Source of the DNA: Faucicola osloensis_B
GTDB lineage: Bacteria > Pseudomonadota > Gammaproteobacteria > Pseudomonadales > Moraxellaceae
Assembly (NCBI GenBank): GCA_964211495.1
Contig: CAXORL010000001.1
Location: 1,054,001 to 1,118,000, forward strand
Length of the DNA: 64,000 bases
Reading direction: 5' to 3'
Shown here: piece after piece, positions 18,654 to 27,476 of the stretch
How positions within the stretch are numbered: the stretch's first letter is position 1
Layout of the letters: the number at the start of each line of letters is the position of its first letter
Translations under genes and position numbers: made by a program
The notes under the pieces: generated by a model
The model's input: the letters and a program-made list of their open reading frames with translations, nothing else
The model's database searches: none
Told to the model about the DNA's origin: nothing

Positions 18654-19844
18654 ATGATTAAAAAAGTATCCAACCGCTGGCAACGTATTGACGTGCCGCA
18701 AACCTTCCCGACTATTCACGCGGCTTTGGCTTATTGTAAGAGCCAATTACACAATTTGGGGGATAAAGGCTTTATCCAAATCAAAATTGCCGATGGCGAG
18801 TATTATTTAAGCCAAGTTGAAATTGATTTTTTTAGTGATCGGGTAGAGATTATTGGCAATTTGGACAATCCTGATAAGGTGCAGTTACATTTTGATGATG
18901 CCCACAATCGCTGTGGCTTTTTGATGCAGCGGGGCAACGGTATTTTTAAAATCGATGGCATGACTATCAATGGCACTAAAGCGTTTTTGGGCTATGGACA
19001 GTGGCGAGATGAAGGCTATGGGGCCGGTATCATGTGCAATTACAATAGCCAAGTGCTCGTGGGGTCAAAGGTCCGTATCAATAAGTTCTATTATGGGGTT
19101 GCCGCCCGCTTTGGCTCAAGCATCCGCTGTGAGCCTGGGGTGATTGTACAGTTTGCGGGGGATGTCGGATTTTTTGCGTATGGGGGCTCGATAGATGCTC
19201 AGCAATGCGAGGCATATCACTGTGCGCATTTGGATGAAGAGTTGGGTTTTGGATTTTGCGCGGAATCCAGCGGCTTTGTCAATGCCGATAACAGCGTTTC
19301 TGCACACAACCATATCGCAGGGTTTTATGCACTCACCAATGGCTCGATGTGGTGCCATGATACCAGTGCCAGCGAAAACAAACATGGCTTTTTGGCGCTG
19401 CACAATGGCATGCTAAGCTGCAATAGCATCAACCGACGTACCAATGCCTTTCGCAATTATGGCTACGGCTATTTTGCTGACAATGGCGGGCGTATTTTGG
19501 CCAATCGCAGTCTTGGCAATGAAAACGTGGTCGGTGGTTATTTTGCCCGTCATCACGCCAGTATCGATATCACCCATGCCAATGCCAACCACAATCAAGG
19601 TCATGGCTATACTGCAATCAATGCCACCTTGCTCGGTAACGGCGCTGAAGCGCGATTTAATCAAGGTAATGGCTTTGTCATAGGGCAGTCAGGTTTTTTG
19701 GATGGCAGTTTTTTGATGGCGTATGGCAATGCAGGCTATGGCTATCATTTAGATAATTGCCAAGCCTTTATGCCCAATGCCCGTGGTTGGAAAAACGCGC
19801 TAGGTCGTATGCACAAAGTCCATAGTTACGTCGCTATCAAATAA
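18654..19844 (+). CDS. Parallel beta-helix (pectate-lyase-like) protein, function unknown
   Basis: 396 residues. After an N-terminal block (PQTFPTIHAALAYCKSQL) typical of pectin-lyase-fold proteins, the chain consists of repeating turns rich in Gly, Asn and His (HNHIAGFYALTNGSMWCHD, ENKHGFLALHNGMLSCN, NHNQGHGYTAINATLLGNG), each about 22–24 residues, as in right-handed parallel beta-helices. No signal peptide is visible, which is unusual for a secreted polysaccharide enzyme. It precedes a surface-sugar-type cluster and may act on or template a glycan, but this is inference. Confidence 0.65.
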   Translation: MIKKVSNRWQRIDVPQTFPTIHAALAYCKSQLHNLGDKGFIQIKIADGEYYLSQVEIDFFSDRVEIIGNLDNPDKVQLHFDDAHNRCGFLMQRGNGIFKIDGMTINGTKAFLGYGQWRDEGYGAGIMCNYNSQVLVGSKVRINKFYYGVAARFGSSIRCEPGVIVQFAGDVGFFAYGGSIDAQQCEAYHCAHLDEELGFGFCAESSGFVNADNSVSAHNHIAGFYALTNGSMWCHDTSASENKHGFLALHNGMLSCNSINRRTNAFRNYGYGYFADNGGRILANRSLGNENVVGGYFARHHASIDITHANANHNQGHGYTAINATLLGNGAEARFNQGNGFVIGQSGFLDGSFLMAYGNAGYGYHLDNCQAFMPNARGWKNALGRMHKVHSYVAIK

Positions 19845-20288
19845 ATTTTTCTCGACTTGCCGCGTTTTTCCTACTGTCTTTTGCTTACTGTTCTTTTAGC
19901 CTTTTAATCTTTTAGCCTATCAATTCATCATTAGTAAAAGCCAATCTTTCATCAAATCACAACCTATTTCATTTAGATTCATCAGGCTCTTACTCGCTTT
20001 TTCCCGCATTTTTGGTGCCATGACTTAGCCTCAAAAATTGTCAACATCGACTGATTAATGGGTTAAAAGTGGTTTAGCCAATATTAAGCATTGTGATTAA
20101 GCCCTATAATCGATTTTTTTCGCCAAAGCTTACCTAAAATTACAATAAGTAATGAATAAGTAATATCATTTGGTAAGGATTCGTTTTAAGGTATTAAAGT
20201 TAAAATAACAATCAAATACTTGATTTTATTATAAATACAAAAATTTTTAGTTTAAGTCTATCACTGCCATATTAGGAACATAATAACA
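19845..20288 (+). other. Intergenic region upstream of the HAD/nucleotidyltransferase set
   Basis: 444 AT-rich bases with no supported gene. It probably contains the promoter for the three plus-strand genes that follow; a TATAAT is seen near 20106 but no good -35 at the right distance. Confidence 0.5.
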
Positions 20289-20660
20289 ATGAAGCGGCTA
20301 ATCTTTGACCTAGATGACACCCTATGCACCACCCAAAACGGCGACTATGCCAATGCCCAACCTATCACCGAAGTTATTGAAAAACTTAGAGACTATCACC
20401 GACAAGGGTTTACCATTGTCATCAATACCAGTCGCAATATGCGCACCTATCAAGGCAATATTGGCGCTATTAATAAAAACACGTTACCAATTATCACTGA
20501 GTGGTTGGACAGACATGATATCCCGTATGATGAATTATACGTGGGTAAACCTTGGTGCGGCTTTGAAGGGTTTTATGTGGATGACAAAGCTATTCGACCC
20601 GATGAATTAGTCAAGCTAAGCTATGCAGAGATTTGCCAGCTACTTGATTTAACACCTTAA
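20289..20660 (+). CDS. Small HAD-family phosphatase of the capsule-biosynthesis type
   Basis: 123-residue haloacid-dehalogenase fold phosphatase: motif I is FDLDDTLC (catalytic Asp pair), motif II INTSRNM, motif IV YVDDKA. The absence of a large cap matches the short HAD enzymes found in Campylobacter and other capsule loci. AGGAACATAATAACA precedes the ATG. It is followed 46 bp later by the nucleotidyltransferase–kinase gene, and the three genes 20289–23015 are probably one operon. Substrate unknown. Confidence 0.8.
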   Translation: MKRLIFDLDDTLCTTQNGDYANAQPITEVIEKLRDYHRQGFTIVINTSRNMRTYQGNIGAINKNTLPIITEWLDRHDIPYDELYVGKPWCGFEGFYVDDKAIRPDELVKLSYAEICQLLDLTP

Positions 20661-20706
20661 TAAAAAATAAAAACAACAATAACGACATTTAAGGTAATTT
20701 AACGCC

Positions 20707-22281
20707 ATGATACTCATTAACGCCTCTTCCTATGTCAATGCCGAATTTGAGGCAGAAATTGGGCGCATTCCACCTTGCATGCTACCCATCGGTAATAAAA
20801 AACTATTACAGCTGCAAGTCGATGTGGTACGCCAACACTTTCCCAATGAAAAAATTCTATTGTCACTACCCGAAGCTTATACCTTGACCCTCAATGAAAA
20901 AGCAGTGATTGAGTCACTTCCCATTGATGTGGTAACAATCCCTGAAAATTTGGCATTGGCTGAGACCATTTTATATGTGCTTAATCTAGCCATTGATAAA
21001 TCATACCAGCATATTCGTATCATCCAAGGGGATGTATTTTTACCACACTTAGTTGATTGCTCAGATTGTATTGGCGTGTCGGATAAAACGCGCCAATACG
21101 ATTGGCAACAAACCAAAAAAATGAAAGAAAACCCCACCGATTGGATTGGCTATTTTGCCTTTTCCTCACGATTGGAGTTGATTAAAGCGCTGGCGATTAG
21201 TAAGAAAAATTTTGTGCGGGCGATTTATTTGTACCAACAGACGATGCCAATGAAATCGGTCAACATTGAGTCGTATTATGACTGCAGTAATTTTGTGCAT
21301 TATATTCATGCCCGCGCTAATATGACCACCGAACGGGCCTTTAATTCACTGCAGATTCGTGAAGGCATTGTCACCAAAAGCAGTGATGACAACAACAAAA
21401 TCGAAGCGGAAATTTATTGGTACACCCATATTCCTGCACCACTCAGACGTTTTACCCCGCAGTTGATTGATTATCAGCAAGTGGAAGGACAGTTTAGTTA
21501 TAGCTTAGAATTCTTGCCATTGTTACCGCTCAATGAGTTGTATGTGCATGGCTTAAATACCACTGAATTTTGGCAACATATTTTTCAGTTATTAAAAGAA
21601 TTTTTTAGTATGGCCAATCAGTCCGACGTGCATCGCCATATCGAAACAGGGTTTGCCAAATCGTATGCCGAAGATTTGTACCATAAAAAAACTTTAAAGC
21701 GGCTGTACGCGTATGCCGATGATGCCGATGTCGATTTGAATAAAGCTGTGATATATGATGAAACGATGCTTGGCAGTACGCTAGAGATTGCGCAGGACTG
21801 TATCGACAAAGCCTTGGCACTGCCAAACACCGTGAGTGTCATGCATGGCGATTTATGTTTTAGCAACATTATGTATGACATGCGCGGTCGCCGGGTAAAA
21901 GTTTTTGACCCACGGGGCACGGATTCTAACGGCAACTTTAGTATTTTTGGTAATGCAAGCTATGATTTAGCCAAGCTCACCCATTCTGTGATTGGTATGT
22001 ATGATTTTATCATCGCAGGGCGTTATGAAATTATTGATAGCCCTAGTGGTAGCAATATACGATTCGATATTGATAAGCGTTTGGAGCAAATCCAGCAAGA
22101 ATTTTTTGCAGGCACCTGGGTCAATGGCATGACCACAGAATCTATCATGCCAGCGGTGGTGTTATTGTTCTTATCCATGCTACCCTTGCACGCGGATAGA
22201 CCCGATCGCCAGCGCGCCATGCTGCTCAATGCGTATCGTTTATACAAAATGTATGTGATGGAGGCAGTGACATGTTCGTAA
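20707..22281 (+). CDS. Nucleotidyltransferase-like / choline-kinase-like fusion protein
   Basis: 524 residues in two parts. The first about 225 residues resemble a sugar-nucleotidyltransferase fold (PCMLPIGNKKLLQLQVDVV, then IIRIIQGDVFLPHL-like strand) but the usual Gly-rich NTP loop is not evident. The second part resembles aminoglycoside/choline kinases: Brenner motif HGDLCFSNIMYD (about 380) and the metal Asp in KVFDPRGTD. It overlaps the next gene by 10 bp. It is plausible that it phosphorylates a small alcohol or sugar later activated by the next gene; this is inference from fold and order. Confidence 0.7.
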   Translation: MILINASSYVNAEFEAEIGRIPPCMLPIGNKKLLQLQVDVVRQHFPNEKILLSLPEAYTLTLNEKAVIESLPIDVVTIPENLALAETILYVLNLAIDKSYQHIRIIQGDVFLPHLVDCSDCIGVSDKTRQYDWQQTKKMKENPTDWIGYFAFSSRLELIKALAISKKNFVRAIYLYQQTMPMKSVNIESYYDCSNFVHYIHARANMTTERAFNSLQIREGIVTKSSDDNNKIEAEIYWYTHIPAPLRRFTPQLIDYQQVEGQFSYSLEFLPLLPLNELYVHGLNTTEFWQHIFQLLKEFFSMANQSDVHRHIETGFAKSYAEDLYHKKTLKRLYAYADDADVDLNKAVIYDETMLGSTLEIAQDCIDKALALPNTVSVMHGDLCFSNIMYDMRGRRVKVFDPRGTDSNGNFSIFGNASYDLAKLTHSVIGMYDFIIAGRYEIIDSPSGSNIRFDIDKRLEQIQQEFFAGTWVNGMTTESIMPAVVLLFLSMLPLHADRPDRQRAMLLNAYRLYKMYVMEAVTCS

Positions 22282-23015
22282 TTCCAATGGCAGGGCTAAG
22301 CAGTCGTTTTTTTAAGGCGGGCTTTGAGGTACCTAAATATCAATTGTCGATTGCCGATACCATTGTGTTTGATTTGGCAATCAAGTCTTTTGAGCGCTAT
22401 TTTAGTACCGATTTATTTTTGCTTATCGTGCGCGATGTATATGATACCCCGCGCTTTGTTGCTGAGCGATTAACGCGCTTGGGTGTGCGCAATTTTATGA
22501 TTCATACCCTTGATGGCGAGACAGCAGGACAAGCTGAAACAGTAGCGCTGGGACTGGGACTTGAACTCGGTAATCCTAGCATTGATGACGATGAGCCGAT
22601 TTATATTTTTAACATCGATACCTTTCGCTATGGTTTTGAAAAACCTGACTGGGTAGAGTCTGTTGATGGCTATTTAGAAGTATTTGAAGGGGAAGGCGAC
22701 CATTGGTCATTTATCGCCGTCGATGACCATGACAGGGTGATTAAAACCACCGAAAAACAGCGTATCTCCAATCTTTGCAGTGATGGCTTATATTATTTTA
22801 AATCCAAGCAGCAGTATCTATCGTTGTTTCAACAAGCGATTGCGCAACAGTTGACGGTTAACAACGAATATTATATCGCCCCGATGTATAATTTATTAAT
22901 CGCACAAGGCGGCCGAGTTGGCTATGTCAAAATCACGGAGGACGACATTGATTTTTGCGGTACGCCGGATGAATACCAAGCGCTTAAAGCCCACGGTTTA
23001 AAGATTGATGTTTAA
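22272..23015 (+). CDS. Nucleotidyltransferase (NTP_transferase family)
   Basis: 247-residue enzyme of the GlmU/RfbA/LicC-like nucleotidyltransferase fold. N-terminus FVIPMAGLSSRFFKAGFEVPKYQL has the GxxSRFxxxG…PK signature for NTP binding; IYIFNIDTFRYG holds the metal-binding Asp, and EDDIDFCGTPDEY the second acidic patch. Start preceded by GGAGG inside the previous gene, so translation is coupled. It probably makes an NDP-activated compound for a capsule or lipooligosaccharide modification. A shared terminator separates it from the convergent WavE gene. Confidence 0.78.
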   Translation: MFVIPMAGLSSRFFKAGFEVPKYQLSIADTIVFDLAIKSFERYFSTDLFLLIVRDVYDTPRFVAERLTRLGVRNFMIHTLDGETAGQAETVALGLGLELGNPSIDDDEPIYIFNIDTFRYGFEKPDWVESVDGYLEVFEGEGDHWSFIAVDDHDRVIKTTEKQRISNLCSDGLYYFKSKQQYLSLFQQAIAQQLTVNNEYYIAPMYNLLIAQGGRVGYVKITEDDIDFCGTPDEYQALKAHGLKIDV

Positions 23016-23052
23016 AAATTGGCGTTTAGGCGTTTAATTGTTTAACTTTTGA

Positions 23053-23086
23053 AAAAAAGCTTACCATCTGTTGGGTAAGCTTTTTT
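23053..23086. terminator. Bidirectional terminator between convergent operons
   Basis: 13-bp stem (23053–23065 with 23074–23086), 8-nt loop. A run on one side and T run on the other let it serve both the nucleotidyltransferase and the WavE gene. Confidence 0.88.
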
Positions 23087-23097
23087 ATTTAGCATAT

Positions 23098-24174
23098 TTA
23101 GGGATAAAGACGCGAGAAAATCTGGTGTTGATCGACTGGGCTGTTTTGATAAAACTCTGCCGCGGCAATACTTTTCATCACCGCTCGTTCATCTGCATGC
23201 GCCAAGCGGGTTTCGTCAACTTGGTTGGGATACCAATATTGATAAAACAGCTGATACCAGTCATCATGGCTGATGCAGTTCATCGCCATAAAAGCATCGG
23301 TCAATGTCCACGCGTATTTGGGTAACCGCAGCCCATAGTCTGTCATATCAAGCACAATCACGTCACTCGCCAAAAATGCCTTATGCGCGTCTAGAATCTG
23401 CTCATTGAGTTCATTGTAGTAGCTTGGTGTGGCGGTGTAGCCGATTTGATTGGCATAATGACTGGCAATATGCTGCTCAACAGCCAACCGCGTGCGAAAA
23501 GTATTGTCCGCAAATTTGGCATCGATATCTTGTGCATGCGACTCAAAATAAGTGGCATTGTCACGACTCATCAGGGGTGCCGACCAAAACGCCTGCAGTC
23601 GATCGGTCTTGCCAAACTGCGCCCAATCGCTGATATGAAACGCCATATGCTCAAACATGCTGGGGTCGATGGTAAAAAATGACGGCACTACAATCGGCGA
23701 ATAGTCGGTTCCTTTACTTTTTGAGGATAAATGGCGCTGGGAATGTAACGTCACTTGCTGGGTATAATAGCGATAAAATTGCAGCAGGTTGTCATTGAGC
23801 AAGTAGCTATCGGTGCGCAGTTTGAGCGCATATTCGGTGCTGACTTGGCTTAAACCCGCTTGCGTGGAGATGATTTGTCGATTGACGTTGTTAGGGGCGT
23901 CGTAGCCAAATTTGATATTGGGCAGACCACCAGGATCTGGGTTTAAAATCAGCTGATCGATACCTAATTTGTCGGCGCTGTCAAACTCGGTGGGCAACGA
24001 AAGCTTATCCCAAGTCGATAATACAATGGTTGCCTGGGGCAAGGCTGCTCGGGTTTTAGCGACGTTAGCCAAAAAATCACTGCCGTCATCGCCGCCCTGC
24101 CCTAGCTGGTGAACGTTGATACTACCTTGAAAAATAACCGTCACTGACTGACTGGGGAGAGTATTTGCTTGCAT
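23098..24174 (-). CDS. WavE-family lipopolysaccharide glycosyltransferase-like protein
   Basis: 358 residues resembling Vibrio WavE (LPS core synthesis) proteins: VTVIFQGSINV, then ATIVLSTWDKL, NPDPGG, NVNRQIISTQAGL and YALKLRTDSYL, the order seen in that family. The TD-S near LKLRTDSY may act as a DxD-like site. No signal or membrane segment. Last gene of the minus-strand run; 189 bp separate it from the CitE-like gene, so it may have its own promoter. Confidence 0.75.
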   Translation of the reverse strand: MQANTLPSQSVTVIFQGSINVHQLGQGGDDGSDFLANVAKTRAALPQATIVLSTWDKLSLPTEFDSADKLGIDQLILNPDPGGLPNIKFGYDAPNNVNRQIISTQAGLSQVSTEYALKLRTDSYLLNDNLLQFYRYYTQQVTLHSQRHLSSKSKGTDYSPIVVPSFFTIDPSMFEHMAFHISDWAQFGKTDRLQAFWSAPLMSRDNATYFESHAQDIDAKFADNTFRTRLAVEQHIASHYANQIGYTATPSYYNELNEQILDAHKAFLASDVIVLDMTDYGLRLPKYAWTLTDAFMAMNCISHDDWYQLFYQYWYPNQVDETRLAHADERAVMKSIAAAEFYQNSPVDQHQIFSRLYP

Positions 24175-24304
24175 AGGTTTCCATGATGCCTGGTTATCAG
24201 TTAAATTGTTATCATAAATTATTGTTATCTGCTAACCCGCCATCATAGCGCAAATTTGTTCAATTATCGGTCAGTGATTTGTTATCTGACTTTGATGTGA
24301 CAAA

Positions 24305-24374
24305 CTGTTAGACAGTGGATTTTAGACAGTGGCTGTTAAACATTAGCTGTTAGACATTGTCTGTTAAACATTGG
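24305..24374. repeat. 14-bp tandem repeat, five copies
   Basis: Five uninterrupted 14-bp units starting at 24305, 24319, 24333, 24347 and 24361, of the form CTGTTA(G/A)ACA(T/G)TGG with a few differences. The array runs over the stop codon of the CitE-like gene (24364–24366). Confidence 0.85.
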
Positions 24375-25335
24375 CACGGAGCATCACACTGGTCGCCCAC
24401 GCGCGATGCGTGGCTGGCTCAAGCATACTGTTGTCTTGCTTGAACACCGCCTTGGCATCGGCGGCAAGAATCGCGGTGGCTTGACTGCGCTCTATGTCAT
24501 TGACATAAAAAGCTTGTTTCACTGCGGCAATTTGCTCAGGGTGAATGATGGTTTTTCCCACCAGTCCCAAGGCGACATCTTGCCGCAATTCTTCAGCAAA
24601 CAAGGCAGGTTTATCCAAATACTCAAACACCGGCGCGGTCAAATAAAAACCTTGCGGCACAAAACACGCAATCAACTGATAGATGAGTATACCGACTGGG
24701 GTGTGATAGATCGTCACATCGGATGGGCGACGCAAGCGTAGCGAGGCAAATAAATCATTGCCGCCAATACGCAGTGCCAAAATCGACTGGCTAAACCCTT
24801 CACTAAAAGCTAGTGCCAATTCTTGGTTGTGTATCGGGTTAAAGATGAGCCGAGTCTCAAGGGTCGGCATCAATAGCTGTGTCGATGGCAATGCCTGACA
24901 TGCCAATCGCCAATCGGCAAGGCTTTGCATATCGATTTTTGGTAATACAAAACCATCTACCAAAGCAATCGACTGCCAACTGGCAAGCTCGGTGAGCATC
25001 AAGGCGTTGCGCGGTCGGATAAATACCATCGGGCGTGAGGCTCGCGGTGAAATTGGGCGCGATTCATCGCCAAAACCATGCGTCTGGGCGTGCTGAGTCC
25101 ATGTCGTAAGCAGCTGCTTTAAGTTTGCGAGCGCGGCAGGAATTTCACTTTCACTTACCGCATCTTCCAAACAAATCACGATACTATCAATCTGAGCCAA
25201 TTTTTGCTGACTAATAATTTGCCAAATATCTTGGCGCGTGGCTGGCATATATAAGGTTGCGCCCAACTGGTAGGGATTGATAGTCGGCGCAACAGACGCA
25301 GCCAAAAAATGATTTACAGGGTGTAATAGTGTCAT
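24364..25335 (-). CDS. HpcH/HpaI aldolase / citrate lyase beta (CitE)-like protein of Ter-type cluster
   Basis: TIM-barrel C–C lyase fold. Seen: GATLYMPATR (family N-terminal strand), SIVICLEDAVSESEI (acidic metal site), PMVFIRPRN with the substrate Arg, DGFVLPKID, LMPTLETRLIF and ALRIGGNDLFASL. CitE-like proteins of this subgroup accompany ATP-grasp, PRTase and HAD genes in tellurite-resistance associated biosynthetic operons. 323 residues. 75 bp separate it from the StiP gene. Its substrate is not known. Confidence 0.8.
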   Translation of the reverse strand: MTLLHPVNHFLAASVAPTINPYQLGATLYMPATRQDIWQIISQQKLAQIDSIVICLEDAVSESEIPAALANLKQLLTTWTQHAQTHGFGDESRPISPRASRPMVFIRPRNALMLTELASWQSIALVDGFVLPKIDMQSLADWRLACQALPSTQLLMPTLETRLIFNPIHNQELALAFSEGFSQSILALRIGGNDLFASLRLRRPSDVTIYHTPVGILIYQLIACFVPQGFYLTAPVFEYLDKPALFAEELRQDVALGLVGKTIIHPEQIAAVKQAFYVNDIERSQATAILAADAKAVFKQDNSMLEPATHRAWATSVMLRANV

Positions 25336-25410
25336 AAAAGTACAGTGTGCGTAAAAGAGCGATTAGGATAAATGGGCGGTTAACAAGGTCATCGAGAGCA
25401 GCCGCGGTTA

Positions 25411-26547
25411 TCATTGGCTTCTGTCCTTAATAATGGTGACGGCTTGGTAAGGTGCAATGCTGGCATCGGCAATTACTTGAATATTTTTTTCCTCACAAAG
25501 ATGACGCAGTAATGCTGTATCTTGTCCGTCTGCCATCTCATTGACCAATACACACTCAGGGTCGCGGCGTAATATCGCGCGGGTCGCTTCAGCAATGGTG
25601 GGTTTGATACGGTTGCGATTGCTGATGGCAAAGCGCGCTGCTAAATCATCTATCACAGACTGGGTGGCAAAAGTCGGCAACAACTTGCCCGTTAGCGGCG
25701 TTGGTAAAGGCGTTTGCTGACGCAGTGCATCAATGGTTTGGATAAACTCGCCACTGCGATCCCAAAGCTGTAACTTGTCATAATACACTGCTTGGTGCAG
25801 TCCATCACTGGGCTCACGATACAGGGTACGCGATATCAGCCCAGAGACAGTGCTATTGAGCAAACTTGCGGGCATCAGCCAATCATCATCACTTGCCGAT
25901 AGCCAAGCCACTCCGGCAGGATCTGCCAACGTCACCAGTGGAATCACTCCCTCACCTTGGTGAAACAGTTGCGCTTGTTGCCGCTCATCAGTAATTTGGG
26001 CTAAACTTCGTTGCAATTCACCATAGATAGCCCCTTTACCCGTCCAACCATCAACAAACACAATCGGGCTATGGGGATGCTGCTGCAAAATATATTGCAA
26101 GGCAACAGGGTCAAGCCCGCGGTCACGGATGATACTCACCCCGTAATGCTGACTGGCTAACGCATAGCTGGCAGACGCATCACTAAGCGCTTTTTGTAGC
26201 AAGACCCCAATCGGCAATCCTGCCCGCACGAGACTGACCAATATCAGCGGCTGCGAGGCACTCACGCAAGCATGAAATAGCTGATGTAAGCTAAAGACAA
26301 GGCTTGTAACATCATTTGCCATGCGCTGTTTGCCTGCCGCCAATGCTTGGTTGTATAAGGCTTCATGCGTGGCGCTGGGCGGTTTTTCAAGCGTCAGCAT
26401 ATCTGAATAATGGCGCTGACCTGATTGGATTAACGCTTCTTTTTGCGTTGGGCTGATATCATTGACGTTATCAGCACTGACGATATCGAGCAGCAAGGTA
26501 ACCTCAGCAGGTAAATAACTACCCGAAAAATTCGCCTGAATTGTCAT
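25411..26547 (-). CDS. StiP-family PRTase/PELOTA protein of Ter-type cluster
   Basis: Family annotated as 'cysteine protease StiP' but built of a phosphoribosyltransferase-like domain (LVSLVRAGLPIGVLLQ, then PIVFVDGWTGKGAI, the PRPP-loop analogue) and a C-terminal PELOTA-type RNA-binding-like domain (NRNRIKPTIAEATRAILRR, VLVNEMADGQDTALL). The ATG at 26547 is preferred over an upstream start; the gene starts just after the HAD stop (26550). Known as part of the Ter-associated biosynthetic module. Proposed role: forming a nucleoside-like metabolite; not proven. Confidence 0.8.
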   Translation of the reverse strand: MTIQANFSGSYLPAEVTLLLDIVSADNVNDISPTQKEALIQSGQRHYSDMLTLEKPPSATHEALYNQALAAGKQRMANDVTSLVFSLHQLFHACVSASQPLILVSLVRAGLPIGVLLQKALSDASASYALASQHYGVSIIRDRGLDPVALQYILQQHPHSPIVFVDGWTGKGAIYGELQRSLAQITDERQQAQLFHQGEGVIPLVTLADPAGVAWLSASDDDWLMPASLLNSTVSGLISRTLYREPSDGLHQAVYYDKLQLWDRSGEFIQTIDALRQQTPLPTPLTGKLLPTFATQSVIDDLAARFAISNRNRIKPTIAEATRAILRRDPECVLVNEMADGQDTALLRHLCEEKNIQVIADASIAPYQAVTIIKDRSQ

Positions 26548-26549
26548 GA

Positions 26550-27380
26550 TTATAAACACCCTTGACTGATAGCATCATGCAGTTGCCCTCGATTGGGCGT
26601 GCCATACCAGTCCAATAATTGTAAAAACGGCAAATCCGCCAAGCTATCACCAAAACCAAAACAAGGGCGGTTTTTATCCAAATGATAATCGAGCAAAAAA
26701 CGCATCGCGTGATGCTTGTTGACGACGTGCGGCAAGAGTGCCAAGTTATTGGCATTGACATGGATATAAAACTCATCGCCCAAATCAGTCGCCTCATTTA
26801 GCACACTTGGCAGCTGTGCCGCAAACTGCAGCAAAGCATCGTGGTCTTTATGCTGATGTTTGATGGCGACATATACCATCAAATCCGTCGCGTTATTGTC
26901 TACTATAAAGTGTTCATAATGTGGGGTTATGCGTAGTGCTTCAAACCCTGCCAATCGCGCCATAAGCTGGGTCAGTTTGGGTTGTAGCGCCACCAATTGC
27001 CCTGCCATTAGCCGCTGCCAACGCGCACAAATCTGCCCCGATGGCGCTACAATCACCGCACCATGGGTCAAAACTTGCCAACTATCAAACGGCAGTTTGA
27101 CGCGCATAATCTCAGTGGTATCTCTTGCGGTGACGGGGATGAGCTCCGTTGATTGCGATAACCAATTAAAAAAATGGCGCTGCTTTGGCGTCAAAAAGCT
27201 CAATGGTGCATTCTGCTTATCGACGGTCGCCGCCACTAACCCATCCATTGGCAATTGCCAAGCTGCAATTTTTCGCTGGGTTTGAAACAAGGTATCATCC
27301 AAATCCATCAAAGCATAAGGCTTGACTAGCGCGACTTTTGATTCAAAAAAACGGGCTTCGGGTTTAAAAAAATCGGTCAT
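26550..27380 (-). CDS. HAD-family hydrolase of Ter-type cluster
   Basis: 276-residue HAD phosphatase: motif I LMDLDDTLFQTQ (about 24–35), motif II VTARDTTE, and C-terminal FGDSLADLPFL holding the motif IV acids. A C2-type cap lies between. It is close to sucrose/trehalose-phosphatase-like HADs seen in Ter biosynthetic modules, where it would remove a phosphate from the intermediate. Sits between the PRTase-TRSP and StiP genes. Confidence 0.8.
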   Translation of the reverse strand: MTDFFKPEARFFESKVALVKPYALMDLDDTLFQTQRKIAAWQLPMDGLVAATVDKQNAPLSFLTPKQRHFFNWLSQSTELIPVTARDTTEIMRVKLPFDSWQVLTHGAVIVAPSGQICARWQRLMAGQLVALQPKLTQLMARLAGFEALRITPHYEHFIVDNNATDLMVYVAIKHQHKDHDALLQFAAQLPSVLNEATDLGDEFYIHVNANNLALLPHVVNKHHAMRFLLDYHLDKNRPCFGFGDSLADLPFLQLLDWYGTPNRGQLHDAISQGCL

Positions 27381-27476
27381 TCACACTCACTTTTATCAAA
27401 CTTAACTTTTATCGATTTTGTGGCTGATTAGCTTTCGGACTTCGCTTGTCAGGTTTAGAATGTCAGATTTCGGGTG

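Noticed and set aside
24305..24374. Short regular repeats as a CRISPR array
   Set aside because: Units are contiguous 14-mers with no spacers and no cas genes nearby; a simple tandem repeat.
25411..26547. StiP-family protein as a cysteine protease
   Set aside because: The visible motifs are PRTase-like and PELOTA-like; a protease catalytic set was not seen, so only the family name is kept.
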